64,000 nt of DNA from contig LFCN01000006.1 in NCBI GenBank assembly GCA_001189075.1, positions 310,001-374,000 on the forward strand, read 5' to 3'. Position 1 is the first letter of the stretch; every line of letters starts with the position of its first letter. This DNA comes from Parcubacteria bacterium C7867-004 (GTDB taxonomy: Bacteria; Patescibacteria; Paceibacteria; UBA9973; UBA2103). A program made the translations under genes and the position numbers. Below are positions 31,150-39,761 of this stretch, in pieces. The notes beneath the pieces were generated by a model. The model saw nothing but the letters and a program-made list of their open reading frames with translations. It made no database searches and was not told where the DNA came from.

Positions 31150-32403
31150 CTATTTCTTGTGGCGGCGCAGGAAGTTCGGGATAGCTCCCCAAGCCTCGTC
31201 ATCCTCTTCAGGAGCGCTCTGGTTGGCGCGCGCTGATGGGGGAACGACGCTTTCTTCGCGTGGCTTTGGGGTCGCGGTAACGATAGGCTCCTCGCGACGT
31301 ACGGGCTCCGGAGCAGGAGCGGGTTCTGGTGCAGGAGTGGCCGGACGCGCCTCGTTGAAGATCTTTCCGCGAGTCTCTTCCTGCTGAGCCGGCTCCATAG
31401 CAAAGAGGGAACGCTCGATACCGCCCTGCTGGTTCTCGCCCTCGCCCTCGGGGAAGCCGGTAGCGATGACGATGATGCGGATCTGGCCCTTCTTAAGCTT
31501 CTCGTCGCGCATGATACCGAAGATAACCTTCGCGGACTTGTCGACGGAGTCGGAGACAACTTTCGCCGCTTCCTGGACCTCGAGGATGCCGAGATCGTCG
31601 GCGCCGGCGACAACGAAGAGCACGCCCTTAGCGCCCGTTATAGAGACATCGAGGAGCGGGGAGTTAACGGCCTGTGCGGCTGCGTCCTGCGCACGCCTGT
31701 CGCCGTCAGCGATACCGATACCCATGAGGGCAGGACCCGCGCCCTCCATGATGGCCTTGATGTCGTTGAAGTCGGTGTTGATCTCTCCCGGGGTGGTGAT
31801 GATGTCGGAGACGCCTTCGACTGCCTGGCGGAGGATCTCATCGGCCAGTGCGAACGCGCTCTTGGCGCTGGTCTGTGCTTCGACGATAGCGAGGAGCTTA
31901 TCGTTCGGGATGACGATGAACGCATCAACTTCCTTCTTGAGGTCAGCGAGGCCGCGGTCAGCGATCTCCTTGCGCTGGAGTCCTTCGAATGAGAACGGAC
32001 GAGTCACAACAGCGACGGTGAGTGCGCCGAGTTCCTTCGCGATCTTCGCAACGGTGGTCGAAGCACCAGTACCGGTACCGCCGCCCATGCCGCAGGTGAT
32101 GAACACCATGTCCGAGCCCTGAAGCGCCTCCTGGATCTCCTGGCGCGTCTCTTCCGCCGCACGGCGTCCGAGATCAGGATTCATTCCTGCCCCGAGACCC
32201 TTCGTGAGGTTCTTGCCGATGTGGATCTTCCGCTTGGCGAGCGAGCGGTGGAGGTCCTGCGCATCGGTGTTGATGGCGATGAACTCCACGCCCTTCACCT
32301 TGGAGTTGATCATGTGATTCACGGCATTGCTACCGGAACCGCCGCAGCCGACGACGCGGATGCGAGCGAACGTTTCGACTTCGGGTTCTACACGCTTGGA
32401 CAT
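31150..32403 (-). CDS. ftsZ: Cell division protein FtsZ
   Basis: 417 residues. GTP-binding motifs: IRVVGCGGSGSNAVNHMI near the N-terminus, the tubulin signature GMGGGTGTGAS, and the T7-loop area NTDFNDIKAIMEGAGPALMG. A variable, Pro/Glu/Ala-rich linker (about 335-400) leads to a C-terminal tail DDEAWGAIPNFLRRHKK, where IPNFLRR is the conserved peptide that binds FtsA. FtsZ polymerises into the division ring. ftsA is immediately upstream on the same strand (143-bp spacer), which carries an 11-bp direct repeat. Confidence 0.97.
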   Translation of the reverse strand: MSKRVEPEVETFARIRVVGCGGSGSNAVNHMINSKVKGVEFIAINTDAQDLHRSLAKRKIHIGKNLTKGLGAGMNPDLGRRAAEETRQEIQEALQGSDMVFITCGMGGGTGTGASTTVAKIAKELGALTVAVVTRPFSFEGLQRKEIADRGLADLKKEVDAFIVIPNDKLLAIVEAQTSAKSAFALADEILRQAVEGVSDIITTPGEINTDFNDIKAIMEGAGPALMGIGIADGDRRAQDAAAQAVNSPLLDVSITGAKGVLFVVAGADDLGILEVQEAAKVVSDSVDKSAKVIFGIMRDEKLKKGQIRIIVIATGFPEGEGENQQGGIERSLFAMEPAQQEETRGKIFNEARPATPAPEPAPAPEPVRREEPIVTATPKPREESVVPPSARANQSAPEEDDEAWGAIPNFLRRHKK

Positions 32404-32424
32404 AGGTAAATGCTGGGCCGATAA

Positions 32425-32463
32425 GTGAGGTCTGGCTCATCATACCAGTACTGTGAGGTCTGG
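32425..32463. repeat. 11-bp direct repeat in ftsA-ftsZ spacer
   Basis: GTGAGGTCTGG occurs at 32425-32435 and 32453-32463, 28 bp apart, just upstream of ftsZ. It could be an operator or chance; no palindromy was seen. Confidence 0.4.
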
Positions 32464-32546
32464 GAAGAGTGACAAGAGGGGAAAGTGTGTCGGAGAAAAA
32501 GCACCGTTTCCAGTCTTTTCATACGTATTCGCGGCGGTCTAGTCCC

Positions 32547-33713
32547 TTACGGCAAGAATTGCTTGAGGAATTTCTGCGCAGTGGCGACGAAATCGATCAT
32601 GGTTGATTTTTTCGGGGTGTCGGTGTCGCCGGTAAGTCCCCAGAGCGCAAGGCCATAGGCAACGGCCCAAGTGGCGTCGCGCACTTTCGTCTCCGGCGGA
32701 ACCTTGAGGTCGGCGATACGGGAAGGAAGGTTGAGGGTTCCTTTGGCGATATCGATGATGGAGCCCTGGCCGCTCGCTCCTCCGGAGATGATGATGCCGG
32801 CAGGGAGCGTGCCGCGACGACCGAGTACCTTGAGATGCTTATCAATAAGCTCGAACATGGTACGGAAGCGGGTGGTAACTATTTCCTCGACGCGCTTGCG
32901 CGGATACATCGCGCCGCCGAGACGACCGAGCTTGAGGCGCTCCGCGTCCTCGATGGAGACCTTGAATCCGAGCGCGAGATCGTCGGTGATATTGGTCGAG
33001 CCGATAGGGAATACTTTTACGGAAATAGGGAGGCCTTCGTCATACACCACGATAGACACGGTCTCAGCACCAATGTTTGCGAGAACGCAGCCCTTCATCT
33101 TCTGGTCCTTGGTGAGAGTCACATAGGAGCCGGCGAGCGGGGAGGCCATGCGGTCGATAACCTCGACGTCAGCGGCCTCAGCGCATGCGGTGAGGGCCTC
33201 TGCGTGCTGGGTAAGGCAGGTGACGAAGAGGTACTCGCCTTCAAGGCGGGTGCCCTTGAGACCGATCGGCTCTCCGAGCGACTTTGCGCCGTCCACGCGG
33301 AAGGAAAGCGGGATCTCATGGAGGATGGTGCGATTAAGGAAATGGGGTTTCGCTGCCTCGCGCGCCATATCGAGTACCTTCTCGAGATCGAGATCGGTTA
33401 TCTCCTGGTCAGCGCGCGAGATGATGGTCTCGCCGCTCGCACGGATCTCGTCGAGTGAGATGCCGCCGATGGCGAGGAATCCTTTCTTGATGGGTACGCG
33501 CGCGATCTGCTCCGCCTGCTGGCGCGCAAGCCTCACTGAGGCCGCGGCGTCCTCGGTATCGACGACGTACCCGTGGCGCATGCCACGGCTCTCGGCGAGG
33601 CCCGTACCGATGATATGAAGTTCCGGCCCCTCCGGCGTCTGCACCTCTTCTACCACCACGACTTTCGTCTGGTGCGTGCCGATATCAATGCCGGTGGCGA
33701 TTCGTCGGGGCAT
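32547..33713 (-). CDS. ftsA: Cell division protein FtsA
   Basis: 388 residues with the actin-fold ATP-binding elements: TGIDIGTHQTKVVVVEE (phosphate 1), VLANIGAETVSIVVYDEG (phosphate 2) and AGIIISGGASGQGSI (adenosine motif). The FtsA-specific 1C domain lies at about 85-165. The C-terminus (MIDFVATAQKFLKQFLP) is the expected amphipathic membrane-targeting helix. It tethers FtsZ to the membrane. ybeY overlaps its start by 29 nt. Confidence 0.95.
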   Translation of the reverse strand: MPRRIATGIDIGTHQTKVVVVEEVQTPEGPELHIIGTGLAESRGMRHGYVVDTEDAAASVRLARQQAEQIARVPIKKGFLAIGGISLDEIRASGETIISRADQEITDLDLEKVLDMAREAAKPHFLNRTILHEIPLSFRVDGAKSLGEPIGLKGTRLEGEYLFVTCLTQHAEALTACAEAADVEVIDRMASPLAGSYVTLTKDQKMKGCVLANIGAETVSIVVYDEGLPISVKVFPIGSTNITDDLALGFKVSIEDAERLKLGRLGGAMYPRKRVEEIVTTRFRTMFELIDKHLKVLGRRGTLPAGIIISGGASGQGSIIDIAKGTLNLPSRIADLKVPPETKVRDATWAVAYGLALWGLTGDTDTPKKSTMIDFVATAQKFLKQFLP

Positions 33714-34113
33714 GTGAAGAAGAGCGTGAAGAACGATTAGTAAGACGCTTGAGGATCAAGCGTTCCTGTCGCTCCATTGTAGTGCCGTGTGCCTGTCCTT
33801 TCAAATGCAGACATCCGTGGATAAAGAGGAATCCGACGAATTCAGTATAGTGCATGCCATAGTCGGGAGCCTGTTTCTTTGCAACCTCGAGACAGATGAT
33901 GATCTCGCCGCTGTGCTTCCCGGTCTCGTACGAGAGAACATTCGGCACGTAATCTTTTTTGCGAAGCACTTCATTCAGATGCTTCGCCCGCTTCGTACCA
34001 GAAAATACGAGCGACATATCCCAGCCGGGAAGGGTAGCAGCGAGTGCCTTGGCATACGGAAAGTTCGGCACCGGCTGGCGCGTGAAGTTGCGAGTATCGA
34101 GCATGCTCTTCAT
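33685..34113 (-). CDS. ybeY: Endoribonuclease YbeY
   Basis: 142 residues. The metal-binding motif is HGCLHLKGQAH, with the three His of H-G-x-L-H-L-x-G-x-D-H intact but Ala where Asp is usual. The upstream part YVPNVLSYETGKHSGEIIICLE corresponds to the conserved strand region before it. YbeY acts in 16S rRNA 3' maturation and ribosome quality control. An alternative ATG is three codons in. The C-terminal tail (SSRSSSHAPTNRHRH) overlaps ftsA. Confidence 0.88.
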   Translation of the reverse strand: MKSMLDTRNFTRQPVPNFPYAKALAATLPGWDMSLVFSGTKRAKHLNEVLRKKDYVPNVLSYETGKHSGEIIICLEVAKKQAPDYGMHYTEFVGFLFIHGCLHLKGQAHGTTMERQERLILKRLTNRSSRSSSHAPTNRHRH

Positions 34114-34133
34114 CAGTTCGAGTATAAACGAAA

Positions 34134-34153
34134 AGAGCGCCGGAAGGCGCTCT
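34134..34153 (-). terminator. Terminator of rpsU
   Basis: An 8-bp stem AGAGCGCC / GGCGCTCT; the minus strand continues TTTTCGTTTA. Confidence 0.75.
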
Positions 34154-34156
34154 ATC

Positions 34157-34417
34157 CTACTTGCGGCCGCGGGTCTTGCGGGCAGCCGGATCGATCTTCC
34201 CGAGCTTCACCTGCTCGTTGTAAGCGGCGCGGCGGGCTCCAGCGACCATGGCGCGCATGTGGTCCACGTTCTTGGACTTGGTACGTGCGTAATAGCGGCG
34301 CTTCCTGAGGGCACGAACGAGACCGAGGCCCTGGCCACGGCGGGAGAAACGGCGGATGAGCGAGGCTGAGCTCTCGTTCTTACCGCGCTTGACCTCTACG
34401 CGTACTGCGTTTTGCAT
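34157..34417 (-). CDS. rpsU: Ribosomal protein bS21
   Basis: 86 residues, MQNAVRVEVKRGKNESSASL onward, with the S21 core (NESSASLIRRFSRRGQG) and a Lys/Arg-rich body (RALRKRRYYARTKS). The C-terminal extension ending ARKTRGRK is longer than in E. coli (71 residues). bS21 sits near the anti-Shine-Dalgarno end of 16S rRNA. Confidence 0.88.
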   Translation of the reverse strand: MQNAVRVEVKRGKNESSASLIRRFSRRGQGLGLVRALRKRRYYARTKSKNVDHMRAMVAGARRAAYNEQVKLGKIDPAARKTRGRK

Positions 34418-34423
34418 ATCAGG

Positions 34424-34429
34424 AGAATA
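34424..34429 (-). promoter_or_regulatory. Extended -10 (TGCTATTCT) of rpsU
   Basis: TATTCT with upstream TGC on the minus strand, 6 nt before the ATG at 34417. Confidence 0.5.
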
Positions 34430-34456
34430 GCATAGCGAATAGCCCTATGTCTAGCC

Positions 34457-35620
34457 TTACGCTACGAGCTTGAGGCGGTCTATAAGACCATCGAGCGGCA
34501 GGAAGATCTCGGTGTGGGTGGAGCGCTCCCGGAGGATCACATTGCGCTCGAGTGCCTCTTTTCGTCCCATGATGAGGAGGTATTGCGGGTCGGCAAGGTC
34601 CGCCAGGCGCATCTGCTCTGAAAGCGAAGCGACGCCCATGGCTTGGGTAAGCGGGATGCGGGCACGGCGGAGGTCGTCAGCCATCTTCATGCTCTCGCGC
34701 TTGGCTTCGTCACCGATATGCACGAAGACGAAGCGAGGCGCTCCGCGCTCTTTCACGGGCGTGACCTGTTCGCGTCCGTCGGAGGCTATGCGGATAACTG
34801 CGCCTACCGAATGCACGCCGCTCTTGAAGAACGGGCGCGTAAGATCATTGTAGCGGGAGCCCCAGGCGGTCCCGTCCGGCGTCTCAACCGTGAAGCAAGT
34901 CTCGGTCCAAGAGGCACCCCGGGAAAGCAGGCTCGGGACGAGCTCGTACGGCGTGTCGGTGGTCTCAAGATACTCGAGTACCGCCTCGAAGTGCTTGCGG
35001 CTCGCTTCCGAGAGGTGATCGGTCGGGCTCGGCATGCCGTCCGCCTCTTCCTTCATGCAGGCGAGGAGCTCCGCGGCTTCGAATACTTCGCCCTGGCGCG
35101 CACGCTCCACGCAATCGGTCGGAAGGATCGGTCCGTGTTTGCGGAAGAATTGGGTAAGCTCCCGCGCAAAGCGGCTGCGCGTCTCGCGATCGCCCATACT
35201 GTTCAATTTCAGATGCGGCTCGGACTTGGAAAGGTCGCCGAGCAGGGAACGCACGGTGCGGATGAGAACCGCGTCAGCAATAGCGTGCTCCACGCCGAGC
35301 ACATGGAACTGTATGAGAATCTGCTTCGGTGCGGGACGCCCTGCAGCGATGTTCGTGTGCCACAGAAAGAGCGGCTGAGTATTAGATGGCGTGATGCCGG
35401 CATCACGCACCTGTTTCAGGAGCGAGACAACCTCGCGCGCACTCGGATCAAGAGCTTCGAGATTGAGTCCGTCGGGATAGGGACCGCGAGCGCCTTTCCC
35501 GCGGTTAGCGAGCGCGAGTTGCGAGAGAGGGGTGAATCCATAATAGTTTCCGACTGCGTGTGCGCGCTTGAGGATGTCGCTCGGTTCACGAACGGCGCGA
35601 TGTGCAGTGGCGGTACTCAT
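34457..35620 (-). CDS. Histidyl-tRNA-synthetase-like protein with degenerate catalytic motifs
   Basis: 387 residues. The scaffold is HisRS-like: NYYGFTPLSQL near the N-terminus, LIQFHVLGVEHAIADAVLI in the motif 2 area, HLKLNSMGDRETRSRFARELTQFF, WGSRYNDLTRPFFKSG (compare GGRYDGL), and a C-terminal anticodon-binding domain (FVFVHIGDEAKRESMKMADDL ... PQYLLIMGRKEALERNVILRER). The motif 2 FRxERP arginine appears replaced (LWHTNIAAGRP) and the VRGLDYY signature is altered (LSRGASWTETCF). It may be a noncatalytic paralogue or HisZ-like regulator rather than true HisS. It overlaps the lepB stop by 4 nt. Confidence 0.65.
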   Translation of the reverse strand: MSTATAHRAVREPSDILKRAHAVGNYYGFTPLSQLALANRGKGARGPYPDGLNLEALDPSAREVVSLLKQVRDAGITPSNTQPLFLWHTNIAAGRPAPKQILIQFHVLGVEHAIADAVLIRTVRSLLGDLSKSEPHLKLNSMGDRETRSRFARELTQFFRKHGPILPTDCVERARQGEVFEAAELLACMKEEADGMPSPTDHLSEASRKHFEAVLEYLETTDTPYELVPSLLSRGASWTETCFTVETPDGTAWGSRYNDLTRPFFKSGVHSVGAVIRIASDGREQVTPVKERGAPRFVFVHIGDEAKRESMKMADDLRRARIPLTQAMGVASLSEQMRLADLADPQYLLIMGRKEALERNVILRERSTHTEIFLPLDGLIDRLKLVA

Positions 35621-36168
35621 TGGATTTCGGTAACGGCTCCAGGAAGGACACCCGTCTTTCCGGCAGGAAGCAGGCGGATGTACGCGCGGCCCATGAGATC
35701 TTCCTTCGGAAGGACGCCCCAGGTGCGCGAGTCCGAGCTGCGCGGACGATTGTCGCCCATAACGAAGTACTGATCGGTGCCGAGGCTGCGATCGAGCGTG
35801 TAGGTAGCGTCTTCTGCTACGACATAGGATTCATCGAGCTCGATCTCCATGCCATCGGTCTTGGTGATGCTCGTCTTACCTTTGTTTATGTGAACGGTCT
35901 CACCGGGAAGGCCGATGATGCGCTTTATATAGAAGACTTTCGGGTTTATCGGATAGCGGAACACGACGACATCGCCGCGTTTCGGATTCTCGAGACGGTA
36001 GGTGAGCTGGTCGACGATGAGATAGTCGCCGCTCTCGAACGTCGGGAACATGCTGTCTCCCTCAACGACGAATGGCTGCGCAACGAACACGCGTAGTGGC
36101 GCGACGATGATAAGGGCAAGGATTGCGAGAAAGAAAATCTCTTTGAACGCACCCCCGGGAACTTTCAT
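35617..36168 (-). CDS. lepB: Signal peptidase I
   Basis: 183 residues with one N-terminal membrane helix (about 9-25). Catalytic Ser39 is in VVEGDSMFPTF and Lys82 in YIKRIIGLPGE; box E is YFVMGDNRPRSSDSR. It removes signal peptides from Sec- and Tat-exported proteins, several of which are encoded nearby. First gene of a short operon with the HisRS-like gene. Confidence 0.95.
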   Translation of the reverse strand: MKVPGGAFKEIFFLAILALIIVAPLRVFVAQPFVVEGDSMFPTFESGDYLIVDQLTYRLENPKRGDVVVFRYPINPKVFYIKRIIGLPGETVHINKGKTSITKTDGMEIELDESYVVAEDATYTLDRSLGTDQYFVMGDNRPRSSDSRTWGVLPKEDLMGRAYIRLLPAGKTGVLPGAVTEIQ

Positions 36169-36174
36169 GCGCGT

Positions 36175-36180
36175 ATTGTA
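36175..36180 (-). promoter_or_regulatory. -10 element of lepB
   Basis: TACAAT on the minus strand, 6 nt before the ATG at 36168. Confidence 0.45.
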
Positions 36181-36449
36181 TTCCTCTTAGTTGGCGCGTC
36201 AACTTTTCTGCTTCTTGCACGACGCACATCGTATGAAATGCAACAGGAGCGGGGTCGTCGCAAGCGACGACCCCATCCGAATGCATGCATGAGAAACGAT
36301 CAGGTTGATAGGGCTTGTCCAAACTCTACACGGGGCCTGTCTCATCGGCGTTCTGCAGCAGCATACGGCGCTTCCCCAACGGAAACACGTGAACTCTCCT
36401 GCTCGAATCGTACACCCGTTGCGTGCGGGCGCGCAGGTTATCCCCCTGC
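36181..36449. other. Intergenic region with a perfect hairpin
   Basis: No credible ORF seen. It holds a perfect 10-bp stem GGGGTCGTCG / CGACGACCCC (36251-36274) with a CAAG loop, without a T-run. The remainder shows no repeat or RNA gene that I recognise. Confidence 0.5.
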
Positions 36450-36455
36450 TATGAT
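36450..36455 (+). promoter_or_regulatory. -10 element of alpha/beta hydrolase
   Basis: TATGAT ends 6 nt before the ATG at 36462. Confidence 0.45.
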
Positions 36456-36461
36456 GCGCGC

Positions 36462-37223
36462 ATGAGAATAGAGGAGCTGATGCTCAAGAATCGCGACGGG
36501 AAGCGCATGCCGGCAACGGTATCGCTCCCTGACGGGGTGCAGAAAGGCGTCGCGATTATATTGCACGGAGTAGGCGGATGGAAAGATCAGAATCTGCATG
36601 TCGTAGTCGCGTCTACGCTCGCTGAAGAAGGCTACGCGGTGTTCAGATTTTCGGAATCTGACGCGGTGACGAGCCCGGACGGCGACTTCTTCCACGAGAC
36701 GATGACCCAATACGGCAAGGACCTGGAAGATGCGATCGCGCACCTACAAGAACAGTCCTGGTTCCAGGGCACGTTCGTGCTCATCGGGCATTCCATGGGC
36801 GGCTTACTCGCCACGTGGTATGCGGCGAGACATACCGAAGCAGTATCGAAGCTCGTACTGCTCGCGCCTGCCATCTCCTGGAAGATGATGTGGTGGGGTC
36901 AGTTGCCGTTCGCGCTCCTTACGATCGTCCGCGGGCATGTCATGAAGCTCGGCATCGACGGGAAGAAGTATCTGCTCAGTCCGTTGTGGTGGCTCGATTT
37001 CTTCACATTCGATGGCTATGCGTACGCACGAAAGATAGACGTGCCGACATTGATCATCTCTGCCGAGCGTGATCATACGGTCGCGAAGCCGCGCGAGCAT
37101 CGGATCTATACTCGGTTTTTTACAAGCGCCGAGCATTCGACGATAAGCTGGGCTGATCATGACTTCACGGGGTACGAAAGCGAACTGGCTGATACAATAC
37201 GGAAATGGCTTACGTCATCCTAG
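36462..37223 (+). CDS. Alpha/beta hydrolase
   Basis: 253 residues from MRIEELMLKNRDGKRM. The oxyanion region is IILHGVGGWKDQ (32-43), the nucleophile elbow is GHSMGG with Ser111, and the acid and base fit LIISAERDHTV and WADHDFTGYE. It looks like an esterase or acyl-hydrolase of the serine aminopeptidase type; substrate unknown. The last 19 nt overlap the pth start. The in-frame ATG at 36423 lies upstream of the -10 and is rejected. Confidence 0.85.
   Translation: MRIEELMLKNRDGKRMPATVSLPDGVQKGVAIILHGVGGWKDQNLHVVVASTLAEEGYAVFRFSESDAVTSPDGDFFHETMTQYGKDLEDAIAHLQEQSWFQGTFVLIGHSMGGLLATWYAARHTEAVSKLVLLAPAISWKMMWWGQLPFALLTIVRGHVMKLGIDGKKYLLSPLWWLDFFTFDGYAYARKIDVPTLIISAERDHTVAKPREHRIYTRFFTSAEHSTISWADHDFTGYESELADTIRKWLTSS
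37194..37199 (+). promoter_or_regulatory. -10 element of pth
   Basis: TACAAT inside the 3' end of the hydrolase gene, 5 nt before the pth ATG. Confidence 0.4.
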
Positions 37224-37804
37224 GGCTTGGGAATCCAGGCGCAGAATACGCGAAGACCCGGCATAACGCCGGAAGGATGGTCGCGGAGCTTCTTGCGAAA
37301 GAGGAAGGTCTTTCACCGTTTACACTTAAGAAGACAGCACAGGCGCTCGTGTCAGATGGCACTCTCGACGGAGAGAAGACCGTCATCGCGCTCCCGGAAG
37401 TATTCATGAATCACTCGGGAAAGACCGCGCTCGCATTGGTGAAGTCGAAGGCGGCCGCAAAGAAGCTGCTCGTGATCCGTGACGATCTCGACCTCCCGCT
37501 CGGCGTCATCAAGATGACCGGATACGGGCGAGGCGCAGGGGGCCATAAGGGAATCGAGAGCATCATGCGCGCTTTGAAGACGAAGGACTTCGCGCAGATG
37601 AAGATCGGCATCTCGGGATCGACCCCTAAAGGAAAGCTGAAGAAGGTCTCTGGCGAAGAGAAGGTTATAAGTCACGTCATCGGGAAGTTCAAGCCGGCGG
37701 AGGAAGCGGTGCTCAAGAAGACGCTCAAGAAAGCATCGGAAGCGGCGCGGTTATTCGTCTCCGACGGCATCGAGAAGGCGATGCTCGTCGCCAATACGAA
37801 ATAA
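37205..37804 (+). CDS. pth: Peptidyl-tRNA hydrolase
   Basis: 199 residues. Signatures: ILGLGNPGAEYAKTRHNAGR with catalytic His20, PEVFMNHSG, and VIRDDLDLPLG followed by GRGAGGHKGIESIM. It frees tRNA from peptidyl-tRNAs dropped by the ribosome. Its start lies inside the end of the upstream hydrolase gene, so both are probably linked. Confidence 0.95.
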   Translation: MAYVILGLGNPGAEYAKTRHNAGRMVAELLAKEEGLSPFTLKKTAQALVSDGTLDGEKTVIALPEVFMNHSGKTALALVKSKAAAKKLLVIRDDLDLPLGVIKMTGYGRGAGGHKGIESIMRALKTKDFAQMKIGISGSTPKGKLKKVSGEEKVISHVIGKFKPAEEAVLKKTLKKASEAARLFVSDGIEKAMLVANTK

Positions 37805-37832
37805 TTGACCCTGATTCGTTCGAGCGTACACT
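37805..37832 (+). promoter_or_regulatory. Sigma70-type promoter of 37862 gene
   Basis: TTGACC (37805-37810), 16-nt spacer, TACACT (37827-37832), beginning right after the pth stop. Confidence 0.5.
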
Positions 37833-37861
37833 GCAGCGGTAGCGGTCCTTGGGAGGACAGA

Positions 37862-38203
37862 ATGGTAAAAGATACGGATCAGCCGCCGGGCATCGCGATA
37901 CTTCAGGATCATCTAGGCTTTTCCGTCCCCTCTCGACTGCCCGGATCGCTCGTTCGTTGCGTAGTGCTCTCATACGGGAACGGCAGTTTCGAATCGATGC
38001 GGTTACGTGTGCATATCATCCCGTCCGGGAGGCATCGACTTCCCGGGTTCGGTCGACGTACACGCCACCATGTCGTCAAGTGGTGGAAATTCCCTTCGGT
38101 TGAGAATGCGATTGTCCTTCTCACTATGAAAGAGGCGCGCGATCTCGAAAAGCAGTTTTCGTTCCTTATGGATGGGATGGGGAATAAGGTTGGAAGGAAA
38201 TAA
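37862..38203 (+). CDS. Protein of unknown function (isolated gene)
   Basis: 113 residues from the ATG at 37862, chosen because GGGAGGA lies 5 nt upstream. Soluble and basic in the middle (IIPSGRHRLPGFGRRTRHHV), then VKWWKFPSVENAIVLLTMKE. No motif recognised. It has its own -35/-10 promoter and a terminator shared with the convergent rpsA gene. An in-frame ATG at 37805 coincides with the promoter and is rejected. Confidence 0.55.
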   Translation: MVKDTDQPPGIAILQDHLGFSVPSRLPGSLVRCVVLSYGNGSFESMRLRVHIIPSGRHRLPGFGRRTRHHVVKWWKFPSVENAIVLLTMKEARDLEKQFSFLMDGMGNKVGRK

Positions 38204-38207
38204 AAGA

Positions 38208-38239
38208 CGCCCGAAGCGGATGCTTCGGGCGCTTTCTTT
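38208..38239. terminator. Terminator between 37862 gene and rpsA
   Basis: A 10-bp stem CGCCCGAAGC / GCTTCGGGCG with a GGAT loop, with A-run on one side and CTTTCTTTG on the other; convergent genes. Confidence 0.8.
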
Positions 38240-38252
38240 GTATTACGAGCTC

Positions 38253-39386
38253 TTACTTCTTCTTTCCTGCGTATGCGAGCGTCATGCGCTGGTCCTTCGG
38301 TTCGAAGAGGGTGATCGTGAACGGGTAGGTCTTGCCGAGCTCGAGCTCCTCGCGAAGCGTCGATGGGGAAGCGAACTCGCTGATGTGCACCAGTCCGGCG
38401 ACGCCTTCCTCGATGGAAGCGAGCGCGCCGTGCTTGTTGTACTTGATGATGACACCGGAGACTTCCATGCCCTTCTGGTACCGCTCGGACGCGGTCTTCC
38501 ATGGGTTCTCCTTGAGCGCCTTCACCGAAAGCGATACCTTGCCATCCTTCACTTCGATGACCTTCACCTTTACGGTGTCACCGACCTTGAAGAGCGTGCG
38601 AGGATCCTCAACGAGTCCCCAATCGAGCTCCGAGATGTGCACGAGGCCCTCAAGACCCTGCTCGAGCTTCACGAAGACACCGAAGTCGACAGCGCCCGTG
38701 ACCTCGCCGTCAACGACGTCGCCAACCTGGTACTTGTCGACGAGCGATGCCTTCTCGTTCTCCTCATCGCCCTGACGCTCGGAGAAGATGAGCTTGCCCT
38801 CCTTCGCGTCGGCCGTGATGATTCGGACCGAAAGCATGGTGCCGGCGAGCTTCTGCAGCTCCTGGAAGATCTTGTCCTTATCACCCTCGGGAACGCGTGG
38901 GTAGTGGTCCTTCGTAAGCTGGGACGCAGGGAGGAAGCCTTGGATGCCCTGCCACGAGAGGATGAGTCCACCCTTGTTCGCCTCGTCAACCGTGAGGGTG
39001 TAGACGGCCTGTGAGGCGATAGCCTGCTCAGCTTCGCTCCAGATAGCAGCCTGACGAGCCTCCTTAAGGGAAAGCTCGATGTAGCCGTCGAGGCCGGCGG
39101 CATCGACAACCTTTGCTGAAATAGTGTCGCCCGGATTCGCCTTGCGGAGAACGTCTGCGGCGTTGAGGTACTCGCGACCGTAGATGATGCCGGTACCGAA
39201 TGGCGGGAGGTCGACATAGAGACGACCGCGCACGAGCTCGATGATGGTTCCCTCGACGAGGTCGCCGACGCGCGGAGGCACCGGGATCGAATCGATGAGC
39301 TTCTCCATCGCGTGACCCTCGGGGATCACGATGGTTGAGACGACCGGCGGAGCCTTGCGCTCCTGCGTCTGCGTTTCTTCTGGCAT
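38253..39386 (-). CDS. rpsA: Ribosomal protein bS1
   Basis: 377 residues with four S1 RNA-binding domains at about 38-110, 120-205, 215-290 and 300-375. The clearest are GDVVDGEVTGAVDFGVFVKL with EGLVHISELDWG, and GMEVSGVIIKYNKHGALASI with AGLVHISEFA. Four domains are usual outside Proteobacteria (six in E. coli). S1 helps structured mRNAs load onto the 30S subunit; here many transcripts are predicted leaderless, which makes its role of interest. Confidence 0.93.
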   Translation of the reverse strand: MPEETQTQERKAPPVVSTIVIPEGHAMEKLIDSIPVPPRVGDLVEGTIIELVRGRLYVDLPPFGTGIIYGREYLNAADVLRKANPGDTISAKVVDAAGLDGYIELSLKEARQAAIWSEAEQAIASQAVYTLTVDEANKGGLILSWQGIQGFLPASQLTKDHYPRVPEGDKDKIFQELQKLAGTMLSVRIITADAKEGKLIFSERQGDEENEKASLVDKYQVGDVVDGEVTGAVDFGVFVKLEQGLEGLVHISELDWGLVEDPRTLFKVGDTVKVKVIEVKDGKVSLSVKALKENPWKTASERYQKGMEVSGVIIKYNKHGALASIEEGVAGLVHISEFASPSTLREELELGKTYPFTITLFEPKDQRMTLAYAGKKK

Positions 39387-39504
39387 GTAGTAATTGGCGG
39401 GGCGTCGTGTGCGATGGGTACTAGCTACCGTGAGGCATGCTAGGGATAGCCCATTCGCGGCCTATATACGCCCGCGCGATAGGGGATTTGTAGCACGGAA
39501 TGCA

Positions 39505-39529
39505 TAAAAAAAGAAGCCCCGGAGGACTT
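39505..39529 (-). terminator. Minus-strand terminator inside the repeat-bounded segment
   Basis: On the minus strand AAGTCC - TCCG - GGGCTT forms six pairs including one G-U, followed by CTTTTTTTAT. The wobble pair becomes A-C on the plus strand, so the hairpin is specific to minus-strand RNA. Confidence 0.65.
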
Positions 39530-39548
39530 TTGGAAAGATCGGACACCC

Positions 39549-39761
39549 TTACGGCTTGCCGGATGTTCGGGCAGGCCGAGGTGTTTTTGGTGTTGCTCCC
39601 TGAGTCACGGCTTCGATCTCGAAAGCGTCGACCGGATGCAGGAAACCCCTCCTGCATACGCGGGCGGTGGGGCCGACTATGCCGGCAGTGCGACGGGCAT
39701 GTGCTATCACGCGCTGAACCTTCTCTAGAACATTCGAACTCAAACGAGATGCTCGTATCAT
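39549..39761 (-). CDS. Possible small protein in the repeat-bounded segment
   Basis: 70 codons from the ATG at 39761: MIRASRLSSNVLEKVQRVIA, continuing basic and ending TSGKP. Its stop is 20 nt from the terminator hairpin. TATGAT overlaps the start codon, so the -10 spacing seen for other genes does not apply here. It may instead be a structured RNA of about 250 nt; I could not match it to tmRNA, SRP RNA or 6S RNA. Low confidence in coding. Confidence 0.3.
   Translation of the reverse strand: MIRASRLSSNVLEKVQRVIAHARRTAGIVGPTARVCRRGFLHPVDAFEIEAVTQGATPKTPRPARTSGKP

Noticed and set aside
34643..35773. 376-codon frame opposite the HisRS-like gene
   Set aside because: Shadow of the minus-strand gene; no motif, and the frame crosses into lepB.
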